64,000 nucleotides of DNA from Pseudogracilibacillus auburnensis (GCF_003201975.1 NZ_QJJQ01000017.1:31312-95311), one strand, 5' to 3'; shown: positions 18,610 through 27,750, counted from the first letter of the stretch. The notes: generated from the letters alone by a model not told the origin. Program-made: numbers and translations.

Positions 18610-19818
18610 TTAGATCGTTTTTGGTACTAGATTAAAACATCTTTTATAAATCCACTCATAATCTTTCAATGTTAAATCTCTTGGATTGCCGATTGTTTGT
18701 GGGTCTTTTAACGCTTCTTCCGATAATCTTTCAATCAGATCTTTCGAAACTCCTTGCTCTTCTAAACTAGGAATATTTAAGTCTGACACAAGCTCATATA
18801 CTTCATTTACCGCCGCTTTTGCTGCTTCTTCTGTCGACATATTAAAGGTGTTAACTCCGAGCGCTTGTGCGATACGAGCAAATTTTGCTGGATGTCCTTT
18901 CCAATTGTACTCCATTACCGGTCCCATCATTGCTGCAACACATTGACCGTGAGCAACTGGAATGATGCCTCCCAATGTTTGCGACATTGCATGTGCTGCG
19001 CCAGCCGATTCACTACCATAAGATAATCCTGCGAGCATCGCTGCTTGTGCCATGCCATAACGAGCTTCTAAATCTCCTCCATCTGCGTAAGCACGGCGAA
19101 TGTATTTTGCGACATATTCAATTGCAAGTAGAGCAACCGCATCTGTTACAGGCTGTGCGTAATGCATCGTGTAACATTCTATCGCATGTGCTAACGCATC
19201 GATACCAGTCATTGCTGTTACATGAGGTGGCATTGACTTATGAAGTTCTGGATCAATAATCGTTAAATGAGCAGCGATAAGTGGTCCACCTGTATTAAAT
19301 TTATACTCGCGTTCTTCATCTGTAATAACGGCCCACTGTGTTACTTCCGATCCAGTACCTGCTGTTGTTGGAATCGTCGTTAAAGGAGGAATTCTATTTT
19401 CAAGTGGTTTCTTTCCTTCTGCCGCTTCATATTCTAAGACAGATCCATTGTGGGCAATTTCAACCCCAATTCCCTTTGCCGTATCCATTGAACTCCCACC
19501 ACCAACTGCAATGAGTCCATCACAATTTGTATCCTTATACAGTGCTGAGCCTGCTGCCACAGATCGTACTGGTGGGTTGGGTTCTACTTTGTTAAACAAA
19601 ACGATATCGATACCAGCTTCTTTTAATGCATTTTCTACTGGCTTTGTAACACCCGCTTCATATATTCCTGGATCTGTCACTAATAATACCTTTGTGACAC
19701 CTAAATTCTTTACTTCTTCCCCAACATATTTCACTGCACCAATCCCATGCTTAATTGCTGTTGGTACTTCAAACTGTTGAAATGTACACATATGCTCCAC
19801 TTTCATCTTTAATCCCAT
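18610..19818 (-). CDS. gbsB: Choline dehydrogenase GbsB (iron-type alcohol dehydrogenase)
   Basis: Oxidises choline to betaine aldehyde, the first step of glycine betaine synthesis. It is a 402-residue group III alcohol dehydrogenase: the NAD site is GLIAVGGGSSMDTAKG near residue 100, then TIPTTAGTGSEVT. The metal ligands lie in TGIDALAHAIECY, GAAHAMSQTLGG and VAHGQC. The identification as GbsB rests on its place 24 bp after gbsA, next to a divergent GbsR. The ATG at 19818 has GGAGG at the right distance. Confidence 0.93.
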   Translation of the reverse strand: MGLKMKVEHMCTFQQFEVPTAIKHGIGAVKYVGEEVKNLGVTKVLLVTDPGIYEAGVTKPVENALKEAGIDIVLFNKVEPNPPVRSVAAGSALYKDTNCDGLIAVGGGSSMDTAKGIGVEIAHNGSVLEYEAAEGKKPLENRIPPLTTIPTTAGTGSEVTQWAVITDEEREYKFNTGGPLIAAHLTIIDPELHKSMPPHVTAMTGIDALAHAIECYTMHYAQPVTDAVALLAIEYVAKYIRRAYADGGDLEARYGMAQAAMLAGLSYGSESAGAAHAMSQTLGGIIPVAHGQCVAAMMGPVMEYNWKGHPAKFARIAQALGVNTFNMSTEEAAKAAVNEVYELVSDLNIPSLEEQGVSKDLIERLSEEALKDPQTIGNPRDLTLKDYEWIYKRCFNLVPKTI

Positions 19819-19842
19819 TGTTATTCCTCCCATAAAACATTT

Positions 19843-21327
19843 CTATCTATCTTCTGTTCCAAACCAATTCATAGCTTCCGGCTGTAAATTATGGAAAACA
19901 TGTTTTTGCTCTTGATATTCTTGAAGTCCTGTTTTACCTAATTCACGTCCAAATCCAGACTGCTTAAAACCACCCCATGGCGCTTGTGGGAAGTAGATAT
20001 TAAAATCATTAATCCAAACAGTTCCCATACGCATTTTTGCTACACAACGCTCCGCTTTTGCTAGATCTTGTGTCCAAACTCCACCTGAAAGCCCATATGG
20101 AGAATCATTTGCTAAAATAATTGCTTCTTCTTCTGTCGAAAACTTTTCTACCGTAATGACTGGACCAAACCCTTCATTTTGGACAACGGACATATTAGTT
20201 GTACAGTCCGTTAAAACTGTCGGTAAGTAAAAGAAGCCTGCTTTTAATTCTTCTGATTCAGGTTGCCTTCCACCAATAGCAACAGTAGCGCCCTCTTCAA
20301 TACCATCTTTAACATATGAAATTACTTTTTGTAGATGTTCTTTTGAAATAAGTGGCCCCATTTCTGTTGATTCTTCAAAACCATTTCCCAATCTTATATT
20401 TTTCACTCGCCTAACTAGTGCATCGATAAATGTATCATGAATACTTTCTTCAACAATGATTCTCGTGCCAGCTGAACAAATTTGCCCTGCATGAAAAAAA
20501 ACAGCGTTCATCGCTTGATCAACAGCGGTATTAAAGTCTGCATCAGCAAAAATAATATTCGGATTTTTCCCACCAAGCTCTAAAGCAACTTTTTTAACAT
20601 TACTACTTGCTGCTTGCATGATTTTCTTTCCCGTTTCTAATCCACCTGTAAATGAAACGAGATCGACATCCGTATGAACTGATAATTCAGCACCAACTGT
20701 ATGACCAGGGCCGAGTACAAGATTTACTACTCCTTTTGGTACACCCGCTTCCTCCATTAATTCAAACACTTTTATCGTTGTCAGTGGTGTAATTTCACTT
20801 GGCTTCATGACAAGAGTGTTTCCAGCGACAAGTGCCGGTGCTAATTTCCATGAAGCTTGTAAGAGTGGGTAATTCCATGGAGTAATTTGAGCACAAACAC
20901 CAACCGGTTCATATACGACTTTACTAACAGAGTTTGGGACTTGTGAGTCAATTATTTCCTCACATTTTTGCTGAGCAAGGTCTGCATAATAATGAAATAC
21001 ACATGCAATATCATCCATATCCCAACGGCTTTCTTCTAATGTTTTTCCTGTATTTAATGTTTCAAGTGTCGCAAGTTCTTCTTTATCACGTTCGATAAGC
21101 TCGGCAATTTTTCTAACAATTTTTCCTCGCTCTAATGATGACATATATGCCCAATCTCCGTAATCAAATGCTTTTCTTGCTGCTGCCACGGCTGTTTTGG
21201 CATCTGTTTCATTACTTTCAGTCACTTGTGCAATGCTCTTTTGATTAAAGGGATTAATAATTTCCCTACTATTTTTTGCATTCGAATAAACCCATTTGCC
21301 ATCAATAAATTGTTTTTTGATGTCCAA
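19843..21327 (-). CDS. gbsA: Betaine aldehyde dehydrogenase
   Basis: NAD-dependent oxidation of betaine aldehyde to the osmoprotectant glycine betaine. The ALDH signatures are ITPWNYPLLQASWKLAPALV, the catalytic Glu in VALELGGKNPNI, the catalytic Cys in FFHAGQICSAGTR, and the C-terminal WGGFKQSGFGRELG. Collinear with B. subtilis GbsA over its length. I choose TTG at 21327 as the start: it has GGGGGAGG 5 nt upstream and gives MDIKKQFIDGKWV, aligned with the GbsA N-terminus. A GTG five codons earlier overlaps that site. Confidence 0.95.
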   Translation of the reverse strand: MDIKKQFIDGKWVYSNAKNSREIINPFNQKSIAQVTESNETDAKTAVAAARKAFDYGDWAYMSSLERGKIVRKIAELIERDKEELATLETLNTGKTLEESRWDMDDIACVFHYYADLAQQKCEEIIDSQVPNSVSKVVYEPVGVCAQITPWNYPLLQASWKLAPALVAGNTLVMKPSEITPLTTIKVFELMEEAGVPKGVVNLVLGPGHTVGAELSVHTDVDLVSFTGGLETGKKIMQAASSNVKKVALELGGKNPNIIFADADFNTAVDQAMNAVFFHAGQICSAGTRIIVEESIHDTFIDALVRRVKNIRLGNGFEESTEMGPLISKEHLQKVISYVKDGIEEGATVAIGGRQPESEELKAGFFYLPTVLTDCTTNMSVVQNEGFGPVITVEKFSTEEEAIILANDSPYGLSGGVWTQDLAKAERCVAKMRMGTVWINDFNIYFPQAPWGGFKQSGFGRELGKTGLQEYQEQKHVFHNLQPEAMNWFGTEDR

Positions 21328-21353
21328 ATGAACCTCCCCCACTTCATTTAATT

Positions 21354-21371
21354 TGTTAAGAAAAAATTTAA
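21354..21371. promoter_or_regulatory. Candidate GbsR operator, gbsA side
   Basis: TGTTAAGAAAAAATTTAA, with the palindromic half-sites GTTAA-N8-TTAAC. An identical 18-mer occurs at 21477-21494. It lies about 10-27 nt downstream of the predicted gbsA transcription start, a repressor (roadblock) position. Confidence 0.65.
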
Positions 21372-21387
21372 CATTCTGAACGTTATT

Positions 21388-21416
21388 AACATAACATAAA
21401 GGAAAATAGTTGTCAA
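21388..21416 (-). promoter_or_regulatory. Predicted sigma-A promoter of gbsAB
   Basis: On the minus strand TTGACA (21416-21411) and TATGTT (21393-21388) are separated by 17 nt; a perfect -35. Confidence 0.75.
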
Positions 21417-21442
21417 AACTACAAAAAATCTTCTTTATTCAT

Positions 21443-21470
21443 TTGACATATCTTTAATATACGATAAGAT
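21443..21470 (+). promoter_or_regulatory. Predicted sigma-A promoter of gbsR
   Basis: TTGACA at 21443-21448 and TAAGAT at 21465-21470, 16-nt spacer. It is divergent from the gbsAB promoter. Confidence 0.7.
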
Positions 21471-21476
21471 TAAAAA

Positions 21477-21494
21477 TGTTAAGAAAAAATTTAA
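21477..21494. promoter_or_regulatory. Candidate GbsR operator, gbsR side
   Basis: Exact second copy of TGTTAAGAAAAAATTTAA, starting at the predicted gbsR transcription start. This would make gbsR autoregulated along with gbsAB. Confidence 0.6.
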
Positions 21495-21523
21495 TTTAAC
21501 TAATGAACAATAGAGGTGTACAA

Positions 21524-22084
21524 ATGAACCTTTCTCAAAATGATCAAGCGTTGGAAACCATTGAAGAAGCGGAAAACATCGTGATCAATGCGATTTCAGA
21601 AACAATGGATCTCTACGGTGTTACTCCTTCAACGGGTCAACTATATGCAACGATGTATTTTAAAGAGGAAATGACATTAGATGAGATGCGTGATGAACTT
21701 GGGATGAGTAAACCAAGTATGAGTACAGGAGTTAGAAAATTACAAGAAATCGAAATGGTAAAGAAAGTGTTTCAGCGTGGATCAAGAAAACATAATTATA
21801 TTGCCGAAAAGGATTTTTTTCATTCATTTATCTCGTATTTTTGCCAAATGTGGGATCGAGAAGCAAATACGAATATGGCTGCAATTAGACAAGCACAAAT
21901 CCTGTTAAATGAAGTAATCAAGGATTCATCTGTTTCTTCCATTATTCGTGAAGATGCAGAAAAAAAAGCACGTTTACTCGAAGATTCCAAAAAGTATTAT
22001 CGTTGGCTAAAGCGATTAGTGAAAAGTATCCGAAGTGGTGAAATATACGAATTTTTACCGAAAGATCCACCAGAAACCAACTAA
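21524..22084 (+). CDS. gbsR: Choline-responsive repressor GbsR
   Basis: MarR-like winged-helix repressor of choline uptake and betaine synthesis genes; in B. subtilis, choline relieves repression. The 186-residue protein has the GbsR signature ISETMDLYGVTPSTGQLYAT, wing helices LDEMRDELGMSKPSMSTGVR and KLQEIEMVKKVFQRGSRKHN, then a helical effector domain. I start at the ATG at 21524, which has GAGGTG 5 nt upstream, rather than 21503. It is divergent from gbsAB and is followed 18 bp later by a betaine-binding-protein gene. Confidence 0.95.
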   Translation: MNLSQNDQALETIEEAENIVINAISETMDLYGVTPSTGQLYATMYFKEEMTLDEMRDELGMSKPSMSTGVRKLQEIEMVKKVFQRGSRKHNYIAEKDFFHSFISYFCQMWDREANTNMAAIRQAQILLNEVIKDSSVSSIIREDAEKKARLLEDSKKYYRWLKRLVKSIRSGEIYEFLPKDPPETN

Positions 22085-22102
22085 ATTTCTATGGAGGATT
22101 TT

Positions 22103-22972
22103 ATGAGATTTAAATATTTGATGATAATAGTATTAAGTTTTTCCGTCCTCATTTCTGCGTGTGGCGGTAAAAAGGAAGATGAAACAAAAGATACGGATGT
22201 AAGAGTAATTGAAATGGGGCAAATAAATTGGGCCGAAAACATAGCTGTGTCAAATATGTGGAAAGTTATCTTAGAGGACAAAGGATATGAAGTTAACTTT
22301 AATGTCCTTGATATAGGTACCACAATGGCAGCACTTGCAAACAATGAACTCGATGTTGGCTTAGAAGTATGGTTACCAGTTCAAGATGCTAATTACTTAG
22401 AACAATACAAAGAGGAGATTCATTTTTCAGATGAAACATGGTACGATAATGCAAAAGTAGGCTTAGTTGTTCCAAGCTATGTGGAAGAAGTAAATAGCAT
22501 TGAAGATTTAAATGATTATCAAGCATTATTTGAAAGCGTCATTGTCGGGTTTGACCCAGGGGCAGGAACAATGGAGGTAACGGAAGACTTAATTGCTGCG
22601 TATGACTTACATTACGAATTACTTCCTAGCTCAGAACCGGCAATGGTGACAGAAATTAAGGAAGCAATTGATCAAGGAGACCCGATCGTTGCTCCTCTCT
22701 GGAGTCCACATCGGATATTTTCAGAAGTCGATTTAAAGTACTTGGAAGATCCGAAAGAAGTATATGGTGGAGTAGAAAAAATTCACCATGCTACACGTCA
22801 TGGGTTTGCAGAAGATTTTCCTGAAGTCGATCGTTGGTTAAAAAATTGGAAGATGGACGATGATCAAATCGGGGCATTGATGAGCTATGTTGCAGATGCT
22901 GACGATCCGATCGAAGGTGCAAAACAGTGGGTAGAAGAAAATGAAGATACGATAAATGAATGGTTAGATTAA
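22103..22972 (+). CDS. Glycine betaine/choline-type ABC substrate-binding lipoprotein (orphan)
   Basis: A 289-residue OpuAC/ProX-type solute-binding protein. The signal peptide and lipobox are LMIIVLSFSVLISACGG, with the Cys at about residue 20. Aromatic residues that could form a quaternary-ammonium cage are present in GQINWAENI, LEVWLPVQ, DETWYDN and APLWSPHR. It starts 18 bp after gbsR, so it is likely co-transcribed. No permease or ATPase is encoded here; it must share a transporter encoded elsewhere or act as a sensor. Ligand (choline or betaine) cannot be decided. Confidence 0.88.
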   Translation: MRFKYLMIIVLSFSVLISACGGKKEDETKDTDVRVIEMGQINWAENIAVSNMWKVILEDKGYEVNFNVLDIGTTMAALANNELDVGLEVWLPVQDANYLEQYKEEIHFSDETWYDNAKVGLVVPSYVEEVNSIEDLNDYQALFESVIVGFDPGAGTMEVTEDLIAAYDLHYELLPSSEPAMVTEIKEAIDQGDPIVAPLWSPHRIFSEVDLKYLEDPKEVYGGVEKIHHATRHGFAEDFPEVDRWLKNWKMDDDQIGALMSYVADADDPIEGAKQWVEENEDTINEWLD

Positions 22973-23003
22973 AAGTCGAGGTAAATTCCCCTCGGCTTTT
23001 TTC
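22973..23003 (+). terminator. Rho-independent terminator of the gbsR operon
   Basis: GTCGAGG/CCTCGGC stem (one G-U), 8-nt loop, then TTTTTT directly after the binding-protein stop codon. Confidence 0.88.
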
Positions 23004-23029
23004 TTATAAAAAGACTTGGTTCAGTATGA

Positions 23030-23330
23030 AGTTTCGACACACAGGACTCGCTAGGGTAAACATTGCGACAATGATTGTCGACGGGACGAGTAACTGCAGT
23101 CCCATTCCCAAGACGTCACGTCGTTCGTTTGCTTCATTTCTCCACCGAACCTTAGTCGTACTTATTTCCGAGTTTGGAAAATAAAGGAGGATTTATTTGC
23201 ATAAATGCGCAACATCACTTCTTACTTCGCTCCTAGTTCGTCAGTCAGTGTGTTTGCTAGCGGCACTTACTCCCCTGCCTATAGAGGTGGGAGATCTGGT
23301 AACGCCGCGAAGATAAACGAATCTTCCCCA
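23030..23330. repeat. Dispersed intergenic repeat element, copy 3
   Basis: Non-coding, GC-richer spacer. It contains GACGGGACGAGTAACTGCAG, ending in the GTCCC of the hairpin seen in copies 1 and 2, and TCGTCAGTCAGTGTGT near 23237, the reverse complement of a string in copy 2. Short open frames here have no ribosome-binding site. Confidence 0.65.
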
Positions 23331-23412
23331 CCGTTCCTTACATATCTTCCGTATAATTTATCCACATTCGAATATATTAATTTATAGGAATATACATGGG
23401 AGGAGGAACTAT

Positions 23413-25023
23413 ATGGAGTTAATCGCTAGTATGCTCATCATTATTGCAGTTATTCTTTTCATCTTCCTATTCTTAGCATTTACTTTTTTACTCCTTTATT
23501 TAGTTTTATTTGATCAAAGACAAAAAATGCATTCCATTCTACGAAACTACCCTGTACTCGGCAGGGTGCGTTATTTTTTAGAAAAAATCGGACCTGAATT
23601 AAGGCAATATTGGTTTAATAATGACACAGAGGGAAAGCCTTTTTCACGAGACGACTATGAACATATTGTCCGAAGTGCAAAGTATAAACGAGATGTCATC
23701 GGTTTTGGTTCGAAACGTGATTATGAAGAAGAAGGATATTATGTTCGCAATGAGATGTTTCCAAAATTAATAGAGGAACTAAATGTTGATGAAGATGTCA
23801 TTGTGTTAACAAAAAAATATTTATTACTACGTGATCCACTATTTACACAACGAAAAGAAGTGTTGCAAGATGATAAATCGTTCGCTTATCTTTTAACAGA
23901 TGAAGATGCTGTTGTAATCGGTCCAAATACGACACACCCTTTTGTAACGAAAGGACTGATCGGGATGTCGGCGATGAGTTATGGTGCTCTAGGCAAAAAT
24001 GCGATAACTGCTTTATCGAAAGGGTTAGGGCTAGCACAAGGGACATGGATGAATACTGGGGAAGGTGGTCTAGCGCCATATCACCTTGAAGGAAATGTCG
24101 ACATCATTATGCAAATTGGACCAGCCATGTTTGGTGTCCGTAATAAAGACGGTGAACTAGACAGAGAAGAACTAAAACGGAAAGGTGAAATCTCTCAAAT
24201 TAAAGCTTTTGAAATAAAACTTGCCCAAGGTGCCAAAACGCGAGGTGGCCATATTGATGCCGAAAAAGTAAACCCTGAAATTGCAGAAATTCGTAGGGTT
24301 GAACCATATCGATCAATCGACAGTCCAAACCGGTTTCATCAATTCGATTCTATTCCGACCATGTTTGAATACATCGATCAAATTCGTGAAGTGACCGGAA
24401 AGCCTGTCGGCATTAAAATTGTCGTCGGTGGCACGGATAGTATCGCACCACTCGCTAAGTACATGAAAGAAACTGGGCAAGGACCTGACTTTATTTCAGT
24501 TGATGGTGGAGAAGGTGGGACAGGGGCTTCTTATCAAGAGCTAATTGATAGTGTTGGACTTCCGATTAGATCCGCCCTTCCTATACTTGATTTAACGTTA
24601 AAAAAATACGGGGTGCGAGAACGAGTAAAGATTATTGCATCCGCCAAGCTGTTTACTCCTGACCGGATTGCTATTGCACTCGCAATGGGGGCAGATCTTA
24701 TCAATATAGCACGTGGCTTTATGATCTCTGTCGGTTGTATCCAAACATTGAAATGTCATGCAAACATTTGCCCTGTTGGTGTGGCCACAACTGATCCTAA
24801 CTTACAAAAAGCACTTGTCATTGAAGAAAAAAAACACCGGGTCGCTAATTATTTAATTACGCTACGCCGGGGATTGTTTCGAATTTCTGCTGCCGCTGGT
24901 CTTGAATCCCCTGTTCAATTTGAGGCAAAACATATTATGTATAAAGATGATCATGGCGTTGTTTATCCTCTCGAACAAATTTTACACGAAATGGGTAAAC
25001 AAATTGGCACAGATTCACTTTAA
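23413..25023 (+). CDS. FMN-binding glutamate-synthase-family membrane protein (YerD type)
   Basis: A 536-residue protein with one N-terminal membrane helix (IIIAVILFIFLFLAFTFLLLY) followed by a GltB-like FMN domain. Conserved points are GLIGMSAMSYGALGKNAITA, AQGTWMNTGEGGLAPYH, GIKIVVGGTDSIAPLAKYM, the glutamate-synthase loop DGGEGGTGASYQE, and a Cys cluster CIQTLKCHANICPVGVAT resembling the 3Fe-4S site. It lacks the glutaminase domain of true glutamate synthase; substrate unknown. It matches B. subtilis YerD in layout. Confidence 0.88.
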   Translation: MELIASMLIIIAVILFIFLFLAFTFLLLYLVLFDQRQKMHSILRNYPVLGRVRYFLEKIGPELRQYWFNNDTEGKPFSRDDYEHIVRSAKYKRDVIGFGSKRDYEEEGYYVRNEMFPKLIEELNVDEDVIVLTKKYLLLRDPLFTQRKEVLQDDKSFAYLLTDEDAVVIGPNTTHPFVTKGLIGMSAMSYGALGKNAITALSKGLGLAQGTWMNTGEGGLAPYHLEGNVDIIMQIGPAMFGVRNKDGELDREELKRKGEISQIKAFEIKLAQGAKTRGGHIDAEKVNPEIAEIRRVEPYRSIDSPNRFHQFDSIPTMFEYIDQIREVTGKPVGIKIVVGGTDSIAPLAKYMKETGQGPDFISVDGGEGGTGASYQELIDSVGLPIRSALPILDLTLKKYGVRERVKIIASAKLFTPDRIAIALAMGADLINIARGFMISVGCIQTLKCHANICPVGVATTDPNLQKALVIEEKKHRVANYLITLRRGLFRISAAAGLESPVQFEAKHIMYKDDHGVVYPLEQILHEMGKQIGTDSL

Positions 25024-25052
25024 TGAGTCAAGATGTACGTGCTTTTTTCCTC

Positions 25053-25081
25053 TTGCAATCTTTTCATCTCCAATGTATAGT
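25053..25081 (+). promoter_or_regulatory. Predicted sigma-A promoter of metNI
   Basis: TTGCAA at 25053-25058 and TATAGT at 25076-25081 with a 17-nt spacer. No SAM or T-box riboswitch lies between it and metN. Confidence 0.65.
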
Positions 25082-25084
25082 AAA

Positions 25085-25099
25085 TTTATATGAATTATT
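25085..25099. promoter_or_regulatory. Motif shared by the metNI and metQ promoters, copy 1
   Basis: TTTATATGAATTATT begins 4 nt after the metN -10. The same 15-mer occurs at 27732-27746, also 4 nt after the metQ -10 but in inverted orientation. Candidate operator; AT-rich, so chance cannot be excluded. Confidence 0.45.
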
Positions 25100-25135
25100 A
25101 ATTTTATAGGTGAAAGTTTGTCAGGAGGAAATAAG

Positions 25136-26149
25136 TTGATTCAACTAGAACATGTTTCCAAAACATATAAACGGAATGGAACAGAAACAATAGCGTTAAA
25201 CAATGTTAGTTTGCAAATCAATAAAGGAGATATTTTTGGTGTCATTGGGTTTAGTGGTGCAGGAAAAAGTACATTAATCCGGATGGTAAACTATTTAGAA
25301 AAGCCGACATCTGGAACGGTTTTGATCGATGGCAATGATGTAAGTGACTACACAATGCAGGAACTTAGAAAAACTCGGAAAAACATCGGGATGATTTTCC
25401 AACATTTTAATCTATTAAACTCGAAGACAATTTTTCATAATGTTGCCATTCCACTTATCTTAGCTAAAACAGATAAAAAAGTGATCAAAGAACGTGTGAT
25501 GGAATTATTACAATTTGTCGGATTGGAAGAGAAGGCAACTAATTATCCAAATGAATTATCTGGAGGGCAAAAACAACGAATCGGGATTGCACGTGCACTT
25601 GCTTCCAATCCATCTATTTTATTATGTGATGAGGCTACATCTGCACTAGATCCACAAACGACCGATTCGATCTTACAATTGTTGCAAAAAATTAATCAAG
25701 CATACAATATTACAATCATGATTATTACGCACGAAATGAGTATTATTCAAAAGATTTGTAATCGTGTCGCTGTCATGGAAAAAGGTGAAATTATTGAGGA
25801 AGGCAATGTGCTAGAAGTGTTTGGAAATCCAAAACATTCTTCCACGAAAAATTTTGTTCGAACAGTTTTACAAGATGAAATTCCAGAAAATATTCGTAAA
25901 AAGATAAACGTGATTCCTGGAAGTAGACTATTTAAAATTGATTTTAATGATGAATCAAATGAGTTAATTAATGATATGATTCGCAATTTCGGTGTCACTG
26001 TTAACTTAATTTATGCGACGATGAACGAAATTAAAACGAATACGATCGGCCATATGGTCATTCAATTAATTGGAGCTTCAGCTACTGTAAATCAGGCTGT
26101 ATCCTTTTTATCTACCAAAGAAATATATGTGAAGGAGTTGGCTTACTAA
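25136..26149 (+). CDS. metN: Methionine ABC transporter ATP-binding protein
   Basis: ATPase of the MetNIQ methionine importer. The 337 residues include Walker A GFSGAGKST, the Q-loop MIFQHFN, signature ELSGGQKQRIGIARALA, Walker B ILLCDEATSALD, and the H-loop ITHEMS. The C-terminal ACT-like NIL domain is present (about residues 260-337), the site of trans-inhibition by methionine in this family. I choose TTG at 25136 because AGGAGG is 7 nt upstream and MIQLEHVSKTY matches the family start. Confidence 0.95.
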   Translation: MIQLEHVSKTYKRNGTETIALNNVSLQINKGDIFGVIGFSGAGKSTLIRMVNYLEKPTSGTVLIDGNDVSDYTMQELRKTRKNIGMIFQHFNLLNSKTIFHNVAIPLILAKTDKKVIKERVMELLQFVGLEEKATNYPNELSGGQKQRIGIARALASNPSILLCDEATSALDPQTTDSILQLLQKINQAYNITIMIITHEMSIIQKICNRVAVMEKGEIIEEGNVLEVFGNPKHSSTKNFVRTVLQDEIPENIRKKINVIPGSRLFKIDFNDESNELINDMIRNFGVTVNLIYATMNEIKTNTIGHMVIQLIGASATVNQAVSFLSTKEIYVKELAY

Positions 26150-26811
26150 TGTTTCAGACAACAGTTACAGTTGATCAATTCCTTCAAGCGATGGTGGATA
26201 CTTTTTATATGGTAGGATTTTCTTTACTTGTTGGGTCGATCATCGGCATCCCGCTCGGAATTTTACTTGTCATTACGAGGCCGGGAGGAATTATCGAAAA
26301 TAGTGTTTTTTTCAAAATGGTCAATCCAGTGATCAATATGGTTAGATCCTTACCTTTTATTATTTTATTAGTTGCGATTATTCCATTTACACGTCTCATT
26401 GTGCAAACATCAATCGGAACAGCGGCAGCTATCGTTCCGTTAATTATTTATGTATCACCATTTATTGCAAGACTTGTTGAAAACTCGATCTTAGAAGTCG
26501 ATGATGGGATTATTGAAGCAGCTGAATCGATGGGTGCTACGCCAATGCAGACGATTTGGTACTTTCTCGTTCCTGAAGCAATGGGATCTCTTATTTTAAG
26601 CTTAACTACTGCTACCATTAGTTTACTTAGTGCCACAGCAATGGCTGGAGCTGTAGGTGGAGGCGGTATAGGTGATTTAGCAATCAGTTATGGGTATGAG
26701 CGTTTCGATTCCTTTATTATGCTCGTTACTGTCGTTGTATTAATCATTTTTGTGCAAGTTATTCAATCTGTTGGAAACTGGCTAGCCGCTAAAGTACGAC
26801 GGGAAAATTAA
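26149..26811 (+). CDS. metI: Methionine ABC transporter permease
   Basis: A 220-residue inner-membrane permease with five TM helices. The EAA loop for contact with MetN is DGIIEAAESMGATPMQTIWY. The N-terminal FYMVGFSLLVGSIIGIPLG and C-terminal AMAGAVGGGGIGDLAISYGY match MetI. Its ATG shares the last base of the metN TAA stop, so translation is coupled. Confidence 0.95.
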   Translation: MFQTTVTVDQFLQAMVDTFYMVGFSLLVGSIIGIPLGILLVITRPGGIIENSVFFKMVNPVINMVRSLPFIILLVAIIPFTRLIVQTSIGTAAAIVPLIIYVSPFIARLVENSILEVDDGIIEAAESMGATPMQTIWYFLVPEAMGSLILSLTTATISLLSATAMAGAVGGGGIGDLAISYGYERFDSFIMLVTVVVLIIFVQVIQSVGNWLAAKVRREN

Positions 26812-26824
26812 GCTTTTTACATGC

Positions 26825-26856
26825 AAAAAATCCGTCCTGATGATGGACGGATTTTC
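26825..26856. terminator. Bidirectional terminator between metI and metQ
   Basis: AAAATCCGTCC/GGACGGATTTT is a perfect 11-bp stem with a 7-nt loop, A-run on the left and T-run on the right, between two convergent genes. Confidence 0.92.
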
Positions 26857-27684
26857 TTATCTAATTTCTTCTGGAATAAACCAATAATCATCTTGATTAT
26901 GCTCTTCCATATATGCTTTAAATTCATCTGATTCATAGGCAGCTTTTACAGCTTGCGCCCATTTGGTTTCTTTGTTTTTTTCATCAACAACAGCAACTAG
27001 TTCCAAATCTTTTAAAATATCTTCATGCAGTAGACTAGTCGATGCATCAAGCCCTGATGAATAAACGATACTTCCAGGGATCACACCATAATCAAGATCA
27101 TTCAATGCTCTTGGAATTTGTGCGGAATCCATTTCTTGTATGTCTAAATTAAATTTGTTTTCAACAATATCATTTTGCGTCACTTTTACTAACTCAATAT
27201 CTTCCTCTAATGTAATTAGTCCTGCTTTTTGTAAAATAGCATATGCTCTAGCCGCATTGGATGGATCTTTCGGAATCCCGATCACATCTCCTTCTTCAAT
27301 ATCATCAAGCGACTCTTTTCTACCCGGGAAAATCCCTGTCGGAACGGTAGGAATCGGAGTAATTTTCGTTAAACTTGCTCCTTTTTCACTATTAAAGTTT
27401 TTATAGTATGCAGTATGTTGGTCAACATTTAAATCAATCGATCCCTCATCAAGTGCTATATCTGCTTGAATTAATTCAGTAAAGTCAACCGTCTCAATCG
27501 TATATCCTTCATCCTCTAAAATTGGCTTAATTGCATCAATAAATAGTTCACTATACGGTCCTGGTGACGTTCCCACTTTTATCGTCGTTTTTTCTTCATC
27601 AGCATCACTAGATGCTTTATTACCGCATGCCGCTAAAAAAATCGTAAAGATCGTTAATATAATTAAAAGTCTTGAAGCTTTCAT
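26857..27684 (-). CDS. metQ: Methionine-binding lipoprotein
   Basis: Substrate-binding NlpA/MetQ family protein, 275 residues. The lipoprotein signal is LLIILTIFTIFLAACG (Cys about residue 20), then KVGTSPGPYSELF, VDFTELIQADIALDEGSIDL with NVDQHTAYY, and GDVIGIPKDPSNAARAY. It completes the MetNIQ importer but is encoded convergently to metNI behind a shared terminator, so it has its own promoter. Confidence 0.93.
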   Translation of the reverse strand: MKASRLLIILTIFTIFLAACGNKASSDADEEKTTIKVGTSPGPYSELFIDAIKPILEDEGYTIETVDFTELIQADIALDEGSIDLNVDQHTAYYKNFNSEKGASLTKITPIPTVPTGIFPGRKESLDDIEEGDVIGIPKDPSNAARAYAILQKAGLITLEEDIELVKVTQNDIVENKFNLDIQEMDSAQIPRALNDLDYGVIPGSIVYSSGLDASTSLLHEDILKDLELVAVVDEKNKETKWAQAVKAAYESDEFKAYMEEHNQDDYWFIPEEIR

Positions 27685-27731
27685 GTTGCATCTCCTCTGT
27701 ATTCATTCTATTTCATACTTAACAACTTTGT

Positions 27732-27746
27732 TTTATATGAATTATT
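27732..27746. promoter_or_regulatory. Motif shared by the metNI and metQ promoters, copy 2
   Basis: Exact second copy of TTTATATGAATTATT on the plus strand, covering the predicted metQ transcription start. See the copy at 25085. Confidence 0.45.
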
Positions 27747-27750
27747 TACT

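Noticed and set aside
25024..25135. SAM (S-box) riboswitch upstream of metN
   Set aside because: The leader from the predicted start is about 50 nt, too short, and no S-box core is present; same for metQ.
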